NCBI RefSeq assembly: GCF_009193175.1
Contig: NZ_VUKE01000001.1
Coordinates: 249,089 to 313,088 of the forward strand
Reading direction: 5' to 3'
From: Georgenia ruanii
Lineage (GTDB): Bacteria; Actinomycetota; Actinomycetes; Actinomycetales; Actinomycetaceae
Length of the DNA stretch: 64,000 nt
Below are positions 46,183-54,882 of the stretch, in pieces. Made by a program: the position numbers and the translations under genes. Numbering within the stretch: the stretch's first letter is position 1; the number at the start of each line of letters is the position of its first letter. Below the pieces are notes generated by a model. It saw only the letters and a program-made list of their open reading frames with translations, was not told the origin of the DNA and searched no databases.

Positions 46183-46339
46183 CGACGGCGGAGGGGAGTA
46201 CTCCCACTCGGTGGCAGCCGTCAGCACAGCGGTTGACGACGTCCGCTCGGCGCCACCAGTCCCACGGCCGCACGCCACGCGGCCGCGCGGGGCGGAAGAG
46301 ACCTCCGGTACCTGATCGACCCGACGTACCGGAGGACCT
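46183..46339 (+). ncRNA. yybP-ykoY (Mn2+) riboswitch controlling terC
   Basis: The two conserved ends of the yybP-ykoY aptamer are present: gaggggagta at 46191-46200 and cggaagagacctccgg at 46293-46308, with variable hairpins between. The aptamer P1 can pair cggagg (46189-46194) with cctccg (46302-46307). The alternative hairpin pairs 46302-46311 with 46326-46335 and would hide the ribosome site ggagg (46331-46335) of the downstream GTG start. So Mn2+ binding is expected to free translation of the TerC gene. Confidence 0.85.
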
Positions 46340-47374
46340 GTGGACGTTTCCGCGCTCGCCTGGATCGTGCTCGGCGGCATCATCGTCGCGATGATCGCCG
46401 TCGACCTCATGGGGCACGTGCGCAAGCCGCACGCGCCCAGCCTCAAGGAGGCGACCTGGTGGTCGCTCGCCTACATCGCCATGGCCGTCGTGTTCGGCTT
46501 CATCGTCTGGGCCGCCTGGGGCTCGGGCTACGCCGGCGAGTACTTCGCCGGCTACGTCACCGAGAAGAGCCTCTCGGTGGACAACCTGTTCGTCTTCGTC
46601 ATCATCATCGCGGCGTTCAAGGTGCCGCGGGAGTACCAGCAGAAGGTGCTCATGTGGGGCATCGTCATGGCCCTGGTCATGCGCGCCCTCTTCATCGCCG
46701 TCGGCGCGGCGGTGATCAGCGAGTTCGCCTGGGTGTTCTACCTGTTCGGCGCCTTCCTCATCTACACCGCCTACGCCCAGGCCAAGCAGGGCGTGGAGAA
46801 GCCCGAGCACCACGACGCCGACGAGTACCACGAGAACGCCCTGGTCCGCGGCGTGCGCCGCGTCTTCCCGGTCACCGACGGCTTCGAGGGCGGCAAGCTG
46901 TTCCACCGCGAGGGCGGCACGCGGTACCTCACCCCGCTGCTGATCACCATCCTCGCCATCGGCACCGCCGACCTGATGTTCGCCGTCGACTCGATCCCGG
47001 CGATCTTCGGCCTCACCCAGGAGCCGTACCTGGTGTTCGCGGCGAACGCGTTCTCCCTGCTGGGCCTGCGCCAGCTGTACTTCCTCATCGACGGCCTGCT
47101 CGACCGGCTCGTCTATCTGCACTACGGCCTGGCCGCGATCCTCGGCTTCATCGGCGTCAAGCTCGTCATCCACGCCCTGCACGAGAACGCGGTGCCGTTC
47201 ATCAACGGCGGCCAGCCCTGGCACGGGCTGCCCGAGCCGACCATCGCCGTCTCGCTGGGCTGGATCGTCGGCGTCCTGGCCGTCACGGTCGTGGCGAGCC
47301 TCTGGAAGAACAAGAAGGACGCCCGGCTCGCCGCCACGGCGGGGGCGCCGGAGGCCGAGCGCGGCGGCCACTGA
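46340..47374 (+). CDS. TerC/Alx-family membrane transporter
   Basis: A 344-residue integral membrane protein with about nine helices, of the TerC family, members of which (Alx, MeeF) export manganese. Acidic motifs within helices are clear: TEKSLSVDNLFVFVIIIAAF and TADLMFAVDSIPAIFGLT, with the paired NLF/D residues. A long loop (HHDADEYHENALVRGVRRVF) separates the halves. GTG start preceded by ggagg inside the riboswitch expression hairpin. Riboswitch control indicates a role in Mn homeostasis rather than tellurite resistance. Confidence 0.93.
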   Translation: MDVSALAWIVLGGIIVAMIAVDLMGHVRKPHAPSLKEATWWSLAYIAMAVVFGFIVWAAWGSGYAGEYFAGYVTEKSLSVDNLFVFVIIIAAFKVPREYQQKVLMWGIVMALVMRALFIAVGAAVISEFAWVFYLFGAFLIYTAYAQAKQGVEKPEHHDADEYHENALVRGVRRVFPVTDGFEGGKLFHREGGTRYLTPLLITILAIGTADLMFAVDSIPAIFGLTQEPYLVFAANAFSLLGLRQLYFLIDGLLDRLVYLHYGLAAILGFIGVKLVIHALHENAVPFINGGQPWHGLPEPTIAVSLGWIVGVLAVTVVASLWKNKKDARLAATAGAPEAERGGH

Positions 47375-47408
47375 TCCCGTCGCACTGGCCGCACGGCGCT
47401 GCCCGCCC

Positions 47409-47453
47409 CGACGGCGAGGGCCGCCTCCCTCGCGGAGGCGGCCCTCGCCGTCG
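47409..47453. terminator. two-way terminator hairpin
   Basis: Perfect 20-bp stem, 47409-47428 with 47434-47453, 5-base loop, between the convergent terC and NCS1 permease genes. Confidence 0.8.
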
Positions 47454-47464
47454 TGCGGTGCGGG

Positions 47465-48964
47465 TCAGGCCATCGTCTCCGTGCCGCCGGCGGTGTCCGC
47501 GACCGGCGTGGCCGCCGGGGCGGCCGCGAGGGCGCCCTCGGTGTACTTCGCCGCGGCGATCGGACCAAGCGCGGCGTACACGGCCGCAGCGGCGACCCCG
47601 CCGGCGAGCCAGCTCAGGTCGACGCCGCCCATCGCCGTCGCGATCGGCCCCTGGAAGGCCGGCAGCAGGCCGTACATGAACAGCCAGGTGCAGAACACCC
47701 CCACGAAGAACGCCACGTAGGCCGCCCAGTTCAGGTCCGGGAGACGGCGGGTGCCGGGCGCGTCGAACAACCGGTCCACCCGCACGGCCTGGCGCTCGAT
47801 GCGGTAGTAGTGCACCAGCATGATGCCGCCCCAGGTCGCCACCCAGGCGACCAGCCCGATCAGCCAGGTGTCGAGCACCTCGGCGAAGTTCTCCTGGAAG
47901 ATGAAGAAGATCACCACGAGCATGGCCAGCACGCCGACCAGGACGCTGAGCGTGCGGCGAGGGATCTTGACGTCCAGGGCCTGGGTGGCCACGGAGAAGG
48001 TATAGATGTTGAGGATGTTCGTGGCGATCGGTCCGTGCAGGACCAGCAGCAGCACCGGGATCGCCAGCGCCCCGTAGTTCTCCACGATCAGCTGCCCCGG
48101 GTCGACGGTGCCGTTCTTCGTGGCCAGCGTGGCCCCGAGCACGCCGAGCCACACCACGGGGAGGAACTGGCCCAACGTGCTGGCCAGGTAGAGCTTGTGC
48201 CGGGGCATGGTGCGGCTGACGAAGCGGGAGTAGTCCGCCGCGTAGGTGAACCAGGTGATCCCCCAGCCGATGCCGATGGCCGTCATGATGGCGGTCATCG
48301 CGGCCAGCCGGGACCCGCCGGTGAGGATGGCGCCGTCGGGCCCGGCGTAGGACCAGTCGATGTCGAGGAAGAACCACGCCACCACGGACATCAGGATCAG
48401 GATCGCGATGGTCGGCGGGACGGTCCACCGCTCGAAGGCCGCGATCGCCCGGTATCCCTTCCAGGAGATCGCCACCTGGACGGTCATGAGGAACGCCGCG
48501 ACGAGGATCTTGGCGGCGTAGTTGTGCGCGGCCGGGTCGACGAGGCCGATCTTGCCGAGCAGCGCCATGACGAGGTCGAGGATGATCCACGTGTTGACCG
48601 CGCTCCACCCGATGGAGAGCGCGGCCTGGATGCACGCCGGCAGGTAGTTGCCGCGCCGCCCGAACGCCGCCCGGGAGAGCACCATCCCGGTCACCCCGGT
48701 CTTCTGGCCCATGAGGACGAAGAGGCCGAAGAGCGCCATCCCGATGAGGTTGCCCAGGATCAGCACGATGAGCGTGTCGGCCAGCCCGAGCCCGAGGCCG
48801 ACGCCGAGGGCACCGAGCACCCAGTTGATCGGCGCGATGTTGGCGCCGCACCAGATCCAGAACTGCCCCGAGACCCTGGTCGTGCGGGCGCTCTCGGGGA
48901 TGGGTTGGAGCTGTTGCTCAAGATCGTGGATAGATGCCGAGTCATGCGAAGACGTCGTCGTCAT
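47465..48964 (-). CDS. NCS1-family nucleobase/cytosine permease
   Basis: A 499-residue transporter with 12 helices of the nucleobase:cation symporter-1 family (purines, cytosine, allantoin, hydantoin). Typical: PIPESARTTRVSGQFWIWCG near the start, WVLGALGVGLGLGLADT, GQKTGVTGMVLSRAAFGRRG and NTWIILDLVMALLG, and AADYSRFVSRTMPRHKLYLA in the middle. The short Ala-rich tail is likely cytoplasmic. It is divergent from a PucR-type regulator across 136 bases bearing tandem CACGTG repeats, so purine or related substrates are likely. Confidence 0.92.
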   Translation of the reverse strand: MTTTSSHDSASIHDLEQQLQPIPESARTTRVSGQFWIWCGANIAPINWVLGALGVGLGLGLADTLIVLILGNLIGMALFGLFVLMGQKTGVTGMVLSRAAFGRRGNYLPACIQAALSIGWSAVNTWIILDLVMALLGKIGLVDPAAHNYAAKILVAAFLMTVQVAISWKGYRAIAAFERWTVPPTIAILILMSVVAWFFLDIDWSYAGPDGAILTGGSRLAAMTAIMTAIGIGWGITWFTYAADYSRFVSRTMPRHKLYLASTLGQFLPVVWLGVLGATLATKNGTVDPGQLIVENYGALAIPVLLLVLHGPIATNILNIYTFSVATQALDVKIPRRTLSVLVGVLAMLVVIFFIFQENFAEVLDTWLIGLVAWVATWGGIMLVHYYRIERQAVRVDRLFDAPGTRRLPDLNWAAYVAFFVGVFCTWLFMYGLLPAFQGPIATAMGGVDLSWLAGGVAAAAVYAALGPIAAAKYTEGALAAAPAATPVADTAGGTETMA

Positions 48965-48990
48965 GGCGCAGGCCCTTCAGGAGTGAGATC

Positions 48991-49030
48991 GACACGTGAA
49001 CAGAATCCTGGACACGTGCGCAGAATCTTC
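48991..49030. promoter_or_regulatory. tandem 20-bp repeats with CACGTG (PucR site)
   Basis: gacacgtgaacagaatc (48991-49007) and gacacgtgcgcagaatc (49011-49027) are the cores of two adjacent 20-base units matching at 16 of 20 positions. They lie on the same helix face between the divergent NCS1 permease and PucR genes, close to the permease side. Probable regulator binding sites. Confidence 0.65.
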
Positions 49031-49100
49031 CGGGTTGTGAAGCACGCCACACAAGACCCACACTGTCCCCCATGAATCGCCACATGGCTGACATTTCGTC

Positions 49101-50618
49101 ATGCCCCTGACGCTGGAGGCCGTGCTACGCCACCCGAGCCTCGCGCGCGGCGAGCCCCGGGTGCTGGCCGGCGCCGGCGGCCTGCAGCGCCGGGTCCGGT
49201 GGATCCACTCCAGCGAGGTCCTGGAGATCGCCGCCCTGCTGCGCGGCGGCGAGCTGCTGCTGACCGGCGGGGGGATGCTCGGGGCGGCGTCGGAGGAGGA
49301 CCAGCGGCGATACGTGCGCGAGCTGGCCGAGCGGCGGGTCGCGGGCGTGGGCATCGAGACGGACCGCGGGCTGCCGGAGGTTCCGCCGCCGCTGCTGGCC
49401 GAGGCCGAGCGGCTGGGCTTCCCGGTGGTCGAGCTCCGACGGCGCATCCCGTTCGTCGACGTGGCCGAGGCGGTCAACGCCGAGCTGGTCAACGCCTCGG
49501 TGGTCCGGCTGCGCTTCGGCGGCGAGCTCGCGCACGCGCTCTCCGCGCTGCTCGCGCAGGGCCGCGACGCCCACGCGCTGCTGGACCTGGTGGTCCGGCG
49601 CACCGGCGCCGGGGCCGCCCTCTACGACAGCCGCGGCGGCCTCATGATCCAGCTGCCCGCCACGGCGGACGAGCAGCCGGACGAGCAGGACGAGCCGCCG
49701 CCGGCCGTCGCCGGGCTGACCTCGCGGATCACCGTGCGCGGGGCGCACGCGGCCACCCTCGTGCTCACGCCCGGCCCGGACAGCGACCTCGACCTCCTGG
49801 GCGTCGCCGGCGAGCGCGCCAGCGAGGCGCTCGGGCTGGCGCTGCTGCGCACCCGCCCGCCCTCCACCCGAGAGCTCGCCGGCAGCGAGCTCGCGCGGTT
49901 GGCGTCCGGGGGGCCGCAGGAGCGCCGCCGCCTGACGCAGCTCGCGCAGATCGTGGGGATCGACCCGGCCGACCCGGTCGTGGCCCTCGCGCTGATCACC
50001 CCCGCCACGAGCACCGGGCTGCCGGGGCTCGACGGGCTCCTCCAGCGCCACGGGCGCGTCGCGATGGACGCCTCCGAGACACAGGTGCGCATCGTGATGT
50101 CGCTGCCCGACCGGCACGGCGCGGCCCGCAGCCGGCACGCCCTCGCCGCCCGCCTCACGGCGTGGGTGCAGGAGCTCGAGGCGGTGGGCGTCGGGGTGGG
50201 CCCGATCGTCCCGGACCTGGCCGCGGTGGCGACCTCCATGGAGGCGGCCGAGGCCGCCGTGCGGGACCGACCCACCTACGGCCCCGGCTGGGCGGTCGAC
50301 GCGACCACCGCCGCCGTCGAGCACCTGCTGGACGCGCCGGGCCTGGACGCCCGCCGGGAGCTGTTCGTCCGCGGCCAGCTGGCGATGCTCCTCGCGCTGC
50401 GCCCGGTCGAGGGCGAGACGCTCATGCACACGCTCGAGACCTATTTCGACTGCGGGTGCAACAAGACCCGGACCGCGGAGCTGCTGCACCTGCAGCGCCA
50501 GTCGCTCTACGGGCGGCTGGACCGCGCCTTCGGGCTCCTGGGCGGCGACCCCACCGGGACGGACCGCGCCCTGCCGCTGCACCTGGCCCTGCGGCTGCGT
50601 CAGCGCCGCGGCGCGTGA
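49101..50618 (+). CDS. PucR-family transcriptional regulator
   Basis: A 505-residue regulator of purine or nucleobase catabolism. The N-terminal PucR domain (about 1-125) has LTLEAVLRHPSLARGEPRVL and VRWIHSSEVLEIAALLRGGE; a GGDEF-like/CdaR middle follows; the C-terminal HTH of the PucR/CdaR type spans ETLMHTLETYFDCGCNKTRT, AELLHLQRQSLYGRLDRAFG. ATG is preceded by a weak site (ggctgacatttcgtc). Divergence from the NCS1 permease gene marks that gene as its target. Ligand unknown. Confidence 0.9.
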   Translation: MPLTLEAVLRHPSLARGEPRVLAGAGGLQRRVRWIHSSEVLEIAALLRGGELLLTGGGMLGAASEEDQRRYVRELAERRVAGVGIETDRGLPEVPPPLLAEAERLGFPVVELRRRIPFVDVAEAVNAELVNASVVRLRFGGELAHALSALLAQGRDAHALLDLVVRRTGAGAALYDSRGGLMIQLPATADEQPDEQDEPPPAVAGLTSRITVRGAHAATLVLTPGPDSDLDLLGVAGERASEALGLALLRTRPPSTRELAGSELARLASGGPQERRRLTQLAQIVGIDPADPVVALALITPATSTGLPGLDGLLQRHGRVAMDASETQVRIVMSLPDRHGAARSRHALAARLTAWVQELEAVGVGVGPIVPDLAAVATSMEAAEAAVRDRPTYGPGWAVDATTAAVEHLLDAPGLDARRELFVRGQLAMLLALRPVEGETLMHTLETYFDCGCNKTRTAELLHLQRQSLYGRLDRAFGLLGGDPTGTDRALPLHLALRLRQRRGA

Positions 50619-50638
50619 CCAGGCGCAGGAGACACCGA

Positions 50639-50664
50639 GGGCCACCGCTGGGCAACGGTGGCCC
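50639..50664 (+). terminator. hairpin between PucR and the small membrane gene
   Basis: 9-bp stem gggccaccg/cggtggccc (50639-50647, 50656-50664) with an 8-base loop, directly before the ribosome site of the next gene. It could be an attenuator or a 3' end of the pucR mRNA. Confidence 0.5.
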
Positions 50665-50681
50665 GCAGAGGAGGAGGAATC

Positions 50682-50849
50682 ATGGGCCGATCAGCAACCA
50701 CCGTGCTCTACGTGCTCGCGATGGTCGTCGTCGTGGTCGGCGCGGACGTCCTGTTCTTCAGGAACCATTTCTGGGCGCGGCTGATGGCGAACGTCGGCAT
50801 CGTGCTGGTCTTCGGGGCCTTCTACGTCAGGTTCCTGGCGCGTCCGTGA
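50682..50849 (+). CDS. 55-residue two-helix membrane protein
   Basis: Small hydrophobic protein: first helix TTVLYVLAMVVVVVGADVLF, a short turn FRNHFWARL, second helix MANVGIVLVFGAFYVRFL. A very strong ribosome site (GGAGGAGG) precedes the ATG, which argues that it is expressed. No family is recognised. It lies at the end of the conserved gene block; the DNA to the right has lower GC. Confidence 0.7.
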   Translation: MGRSATTVLYVLAMVVVVVGADVLFFRNHFWARLMANVGIVLVFGAFYVRFLARP

Positions 50850-51177
50850 GCGCAGCCCCCTCGGCTCCGCTGCGTGCGGCTCACCGTCGCGGCGGCGGTC
50901 CACGGCACAGAAACGCAACCGTGCTCGCCCGGGGCCTCCCCGGAGCGGGCGGTCGGCTCTCCTGGAGGACAGGAGCGACGGAGCAGCGACAGGTGAGTGT
51001 CAGGACGACACTCACCTGTCTGGCTGGTGGAGGCTTATAGGAATCTCGACGTGTCTTCGCTGCGCCGATGTCGTTCGCCAGCGCGCAGCGGTACGCGCGC
51101 CGCTGTGGGCTAAGTGTCTTCCGGCCAGCCGGCCATCGGCGGCTCGCGTCTGTGAGGGGGTGTGAGCCCCTTCGGAC
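50850..51177. other. intergenic region with a 14-bp perfect hairpin, left edge of the accessory region
   Basis: gacaggtgagtgtc (50988-51001) and gacactcacctgtc (51007-51020) form a perfect hairpin with a 5-base loop. Right of it GC falls and codon bias weakens. It could be the terminator of the preceding gene. No tRNA, att-like repeat or integrase is seen here. Confidence 0.55.
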
Positions 51178-53124
51178 TTATTCGAGGACGCGGTTCATGC
51201 GTTGGATGAGCGCTTCGAAGTTGTCCAGAGTGGTCTCGCTGAGCCCGTCGATCCTCTTGGGGTCGCGGAGGAGCACCTCGGCTGGCTTGTAGTGGTCGAA
51301 CTTGCCGTGAAGTTGCTGCAGGCGGTGAACGATGCGGTCTCCGCCGCCCAGGTTCTCCTCCTTGACGCGACGCCCGAACGCCGTGTTGTAGAGGGGAAGA
51401 TAGTCCTCGACTGTGAACAGGTCCTCGATGTCGGCATGCTTGGCGTCGATGATGTCCCCGACCCGGATAAGGCGGTTCTGTTGGATTCGGCCGGCTTCCA
51501 TCGCTGCCTCGAGACGGTTTGTGCCCTCGGTGCCGGAGTCGACGAGGACGGTGACTTCGAGTTCCCGGCCGATGAGCGCGACGAACGCCGGGATGTTCGA
51601 GGAACTGCCTGCGGGAAGGATGCGCAACCGCTCGTCGAGCCTGCTCCGTCCTTGGTTGCCGAGGTGACGGCTGATGAGGTCGAGGTAGAGAAAGTCGCTA
51701 GGACCCTCGACGAGGAGGTTGTGGCTTCCGATGAAGAGGTGCTGTGCGACGTCGTAGCCGAGGGCGGCCTGGAGTGGGAAGAGGCTGTCTGCGTCGACCG
51801 TCAGTGCTTCTTGGCTCACGACGGAGCCCACCTTGGGTCCCTGGTCTTCGACGATGCGGATGCGGCGGAGGTTGCCCGTCTCGACCATGAAGGGTGAGTG
51901 CGTCGTGTAGATGACGGGGGCGACGGCGGCGAGGCGTTCGTTGATGAAGCGCAAGAGGTCCGCCTGTGCTCGGCCGTGCAGGGTGAGGCCGGGTTCGTCG
52001 AGGAGGATCACGAGGTTGTCGTTGCGTGATTCGAACTCGGTGAAGGCGGCGAGGAATGAGAAGAACCAGCGGAAGCCGCTCGACCGTTGCGAGAAGTTGT
52101 TCGTGAAGTGGTGCCGGGTGTCTTCGACGCGGATGTCGAGGATGTTCTTGGTGACGCGCGCGTGCCCCTGGGGGTCGTTCTCGATCGTCCGGTCGATGTC
52201 GAACCGCACGCGCAGGCTCGGATTCTGCTTCCAGTACTCGAACACCTGCTCGGTGAGGTCGTTGCTGACGGCTTCGAGTTCCGCTCGCCGGTCTTCATAG
52301 TTGTCTGAGGACAGCGCTTGCGGTGTGGTCTCTGCGAGAGCGAGCAGCGAGCGTGCCGTCTGGTCCGATGTCGACCCTGTTTCCTGCGGCTGCTCTTGCG
52401 CCAGTCTGAGCAGGTCGATCCTGCCGTCAAGGACGCTGTACTCGCCGAAATAGAAGAAGTGTGGCAGGTAGGCGCTGAGCATATTGCTGATGGCCTTGTC
52501 CAGCGTCGCATCGCCCACAAGGTCGGCAACAGCGTTCGTCACCCGCGCCAACGCCTCCTTCCGATCTTGGGCGCCCTCGCGAACCTCGCCCTCGTCCGGA
52601 TCACCCGCGTCCGCGTCGCCCTCGTCGGCGAGGTCTCGAACGCGCGCCTGGAGGTCGTCAAAGGTGCGTGCTTCCCCGACTGCCACAGCGATGTCCTCTG
52701 GCAAGTCCAGCCTTTGGACGAGCGCCTCCACTGCGTTCGGTTCTGAGGCTGGGACGTCCCACCATTGCGTGACGTCGTCGTACTTGCGGTAGACGGCGAC
52801 CTCATCATGCGTCAGGACGCCCTCACCGAACTCTTGGGCAATCATTTCCTTCTCGGCGTCATCAAGGGTAAACACCGCCTCGATCGGCCGGACGTCGCCG
52901 ATGATGTCCGCACGCCGGTCCTTTGCCAGCATCCATCGGGGGTAGTCGTGCTGGGTCACAAACGTTGATCCGTCGACCGGCTTGAGTCGGTGGAGCGCAG
53001 TAAGGACGGCCGTCTTGCCCGCCTCGTTCATGCCCACGAGGCACGTGACATCTGTCTCCACATTGATGGAGCCGGTGTCAATGATGTTACGGAAGTGCCG
53101 CACTCGGAACCGAGCGAGTCGCAT
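51178..53124 (-). CDS. OLD-family ATPase with TOPRIM nuclease domain
   Basis: A 648-residue protein with an SMC-like ATPase at the N-terminus and a TOPRIM domain at the C-terminus, as in OLD (overcoming lysogenization defect) nucleases. Walker A GMNEAGKT at 31-38; an acidic, low-complexity insert near 165-195 (DEGDADAGDPDEGEVREG); Walker B LVILLDEPG at about 370 and the following YTTHSPFM; TOPRIM blocks LLVEGPSDFLYLDL (about 473) and VTVLVDSGTEG (about 526). OLD proteins occur in phage defence, for example GajA, but no GajB-type helicase is adjacent. GC is well below the core genes. Confidence 0.9.
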   Translation of the reverse strand: MRLARFRVRHFRNIIDTGSINVETDVTCLVGMNEAGKTAVLTALHRLKPVDGSTFVTQHDYPRWMLAKDRRADIIGDVRPIEAVFTLDDAEKEMIAQEFGEGVLTHDEVAVYRKYDDVTQWWDVPASEPNAVEALVQRLDLPEDIAVAVGEARTFDDLQARVRDLADEGDADAGDPDEGEVREGAQDRKEALARVTNAVADLVGDATLDKAISNMLSAYLPHFFYFGEYSVLDGRIDLLRLAQEQPQETGSTSDQTARSLLALAETTPQALSSDNYEDRRAELEAVSNDLTEQVFEYWKQNPSLRVRFDIDRTIENDPQGHARVTKNILDIRVEDTRHHFTNNFSQRSSGFRWFFSFLAAFTEFESRNDNLVILLDEPGLTLHGRAQADLLRFINERLAAVAPVIYTTHSPFMVETGNLRRIRIVEDQGPKVGSVVSQEALTVDADSLFPLQAALGYDVAQHLFIGSHNLLVEGPSDFLYLDLISRHLGNQGRSRLDERLRILPAGSSSNIPAFVALIGRELEVTVLVDSGTEGTNRLEAAMEAGRIQQNRLIRVGDIIDAKHADIEDLFTVEDYLPLYNTAFGRRVKEENLGGGDRIVHRLQQLHGKFDHYKPAEVLLRDPKRIDGLSETTLDNFEALIQRMNRVLE

Positions 53125-53382
53125 TTCTACCCCTTTGTGTGGCTGCCACGATCGAGCAGGAGATTCTGACCGTCAGTGTACGTATTGGCGCCGACAACCC
53201 TTGGGGCTCAATAGGCGGCCCAGCACTCCCCTCACCCCATGCAACCGGATTGCACCAGGGCCGAATGGGGTCGGATACGCGGCCCTACCGACCCGCGAGG
53301 GCGACGATGCCCACGTCCTGACTCAGAGGGGAGCAGAGGGGAACCAACGATGAGATGCTCGCAGTCCAGAGAGGAGTGTTCG

Positions 53383-53787
53383 ATGACGATGCCGCCACGA
53401 CCTGAAGTTCCAGACGCCCACGGCGCGCCGTTACAGGAGGCACGCCAGGCGGTCCTTGATGCCGTCGACCTTATGGATAACGCTGAGGTCGCTGCCCTCC
53501 TGGGCGTTGGTGATCTCGGTGGCGTGGTTGGGCTTCTCGGCCTGCCCCTTGGTGAGGTGGTCCGGTATCCGACGTTCCAGTTCGACGTCACCGCCAAGAC
53601 TCTTCGACCGGTCGTGCGCGCCGTGAACGAACTGCTCGATCCGAAGGGCACCGACGGCTGGGCCGTGGCGTCCTGGTGGGTCAGGTCGGATGCGCGCCTC
53701 TACGGGGCGTCCCCGGTATCGCTACTGGGGACCGAAGAGGAGCCGCACCTGTTCGTCATGGCGCAGGGCGACATCGAAGGATTCTGA
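53383..53787 (+). CDS. MbcA/Xre-type antitoxin-like protein
   Basis: A 134-residue protein. The C-terminal ~75 residues resemble the DUF2384/MbcA fold of Xre-RES type antitoxins: EVVRYPTFQFDVTAKTLRPV, VRAVNELLDP, DGWAVASWWVRSDARLYGAS and SPVSLLG. The N-terminal segment (AVLDAVDLMDNAEVAALLGV) may be a helical DNA-binding part. The ATG has GAGGAG seven bases upstream. Antitoxins of this type normally stand beside a RES-domain toxin; the downstream gene does not look like one. Identification is by motif recall and is moderate. Confidence 0.6.
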   Translation: MTMPPRPEVPDAHGAPLQEARQAVLDAVDLMDNAEVAALLGVGDLGGVVGLLGLPLGEVVRYPTFQFDVTAKTLRPVVRAVNELLDPKGTDGWAVASWWVRSDARLYGASPVSLLGTEEEPHLFVMAQGDIEGF

Positions 53788-53840
53788 TTGACGACGGCGA
53801 ATGAGCCTGCGGTTCCGGTTGCCCCGGGCCGACTGTCGGA

Positions 53841-54389
53841 ATGGAGTGCAGCGTGATCCTGGATTCGTGGGTCGAGGCGCCTGGGCAGGAACGCACGGAC
53901 GTCAACAGTGTGGTCCGCGCGCTGCATCGCGGGATGCCGGGTTGCCGGGTCATCGAGGTCGAGGAGAGCAGCGCCCAGACGTGCGTCTGGGCGGCCGTCG
54001 TGTACTCGGGTCCGGGGCCTCTTCCGCTGTGCCTGGGCCTGTTCGTCGAGCGCACGTTCGTTCCCGCCGACGGCGACTCGTCGCTGCTGCCCGCCGACAG
54101 CGGCCAGGGGCTCAACATCGTCGTGTTCGCCAGCGAGAACCCATGGGACCCAGAAAGCGCCTACCCGGTGAGACCTGGCGGCGCGCCCCGTGTCGCGGCC
54201 GCATGGCTTCGCGAGGTTGGCCTGGCCGACCTTCCCACCGATAGCGAGCAGCGCCGGGTCGCCGCAGCGCTCCTGCCCGGCGTCGTTAAGCCCCAACTGG
54301 CACTGCTGTGGGCCGAGGCGACCACGACGGACCTCGCAGCGCTGCCCGAGGAGTGGATCCAAAGCCTCCACGAACGCACCGGCGGATAG
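53841..54389 (+). CDS. unknown protein downstream of the antitoxin-like gene
   Basis: A 182-residue soluble acidic protein: ILDSWVEAPGQERTDVNSVV, CVWAAVVYSGPGPLPLCLGL, NIVVFASENPWDPESAYPVR and LLPGVVKPQLALLWAEATTT. I recognise no family. It has no signal peptide or membrane segment. A GTG at 53853, four codons in, has GGAG six bases upstream and may be the true start. It follows the MbcA-like gene by 53 bases on the same strand, so they may form a two-gene unit in which this is the unknown partner. Confidence 0.55.
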   Translation: MECSVILDSWVEAPGQERTDVNSVVRALHRGMPGCRVIEVEESSAQTCVWAAVVYSGPGPLPLCLGLFVERTFVPADGDSSLLPADSGQGLNIVVFASENPWDPESAYPVRPGGAPRVAAAWLREVGLADLPTDSEQRRVAAALLPGVVKPQLALLWAEATTTDLAALPEEWIQSLHERTGG

Positions 54390-54428
54390 GCGCCCCGCTC
54401 AGGGAACGGCTGGCAGCGAGATGACGGC

Positions 54429-54551
54429 CTACTCCCTCGACGCGGCGATCTCGGCGTTCAACTGCTCGAGCAGTTCCTCGAACCCACGGCGCACCTCCGG
54501 CGACATGCGACGCGTGGTCGGCTTGGCAGGCCGTGGGGCCTGGACGACCAC
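54429..54551 (-). CDS. possible short protein (up to 40 residues)
   Basis: A small minus-strand frame whose last 25 codons read like protein: MSPEVRRGFEELLEQLNAEI then AASRE, a charged helix. The frame continues upstream through VVVQAPRPAKPTTRR to a GTG at 54551 and beyond without a clear ribosome site. If real, it would be a tail or a leader peptide. The remaining bases up to 54882 show no gene. Confidence 0.3.
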   Translation of the reverse strand: MVVQAPRPAKPTTRRMSPEVRRGFEELLEQLNAEIAASRE

Positions 54552-54882
54552 GACGACCGTGCCGGCGGATCGCCTGCCGCTCGCCCGTAGTCCGTTCGGA
54601 GCGTGCCCGTGCTCGGGCCCGAGCAGTCCGGCTCGCCCTCTCGTTCATGCCTGCCTGCCTTTCGTACCGGTAACCCGCGCGTCAACGAAGTGGCCGAACG
54701 ACGGCACGTTTTAGGTAATCACTGTGCCGCATCGCCGTTTTTCCGGGCGCTCGGCGCCTCAGGTTGCTCAGATGAAGACCTGGGCGCCCGGCTCCTCCAG
54801 CGCCGCGAGCGACCGCCGAACAGACACCTTATGGGGATATCAGGTGGAGCCGCCGGTGGACCCGTCTTATCCCCCTCGACAG

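Noticed and set aside
51178-53124. Complete Gabija system
   Set aside because: An OLD/GajA-like protein is present but no UvrD-type GajB helicase lies on either side.
53841-54389. RES-domain toxin partner for the MbcA-like protein
   Set aside because: The protein lacks the conserved Arg, Glu and Ser blocks of RES toxins; it is listed as unknown.
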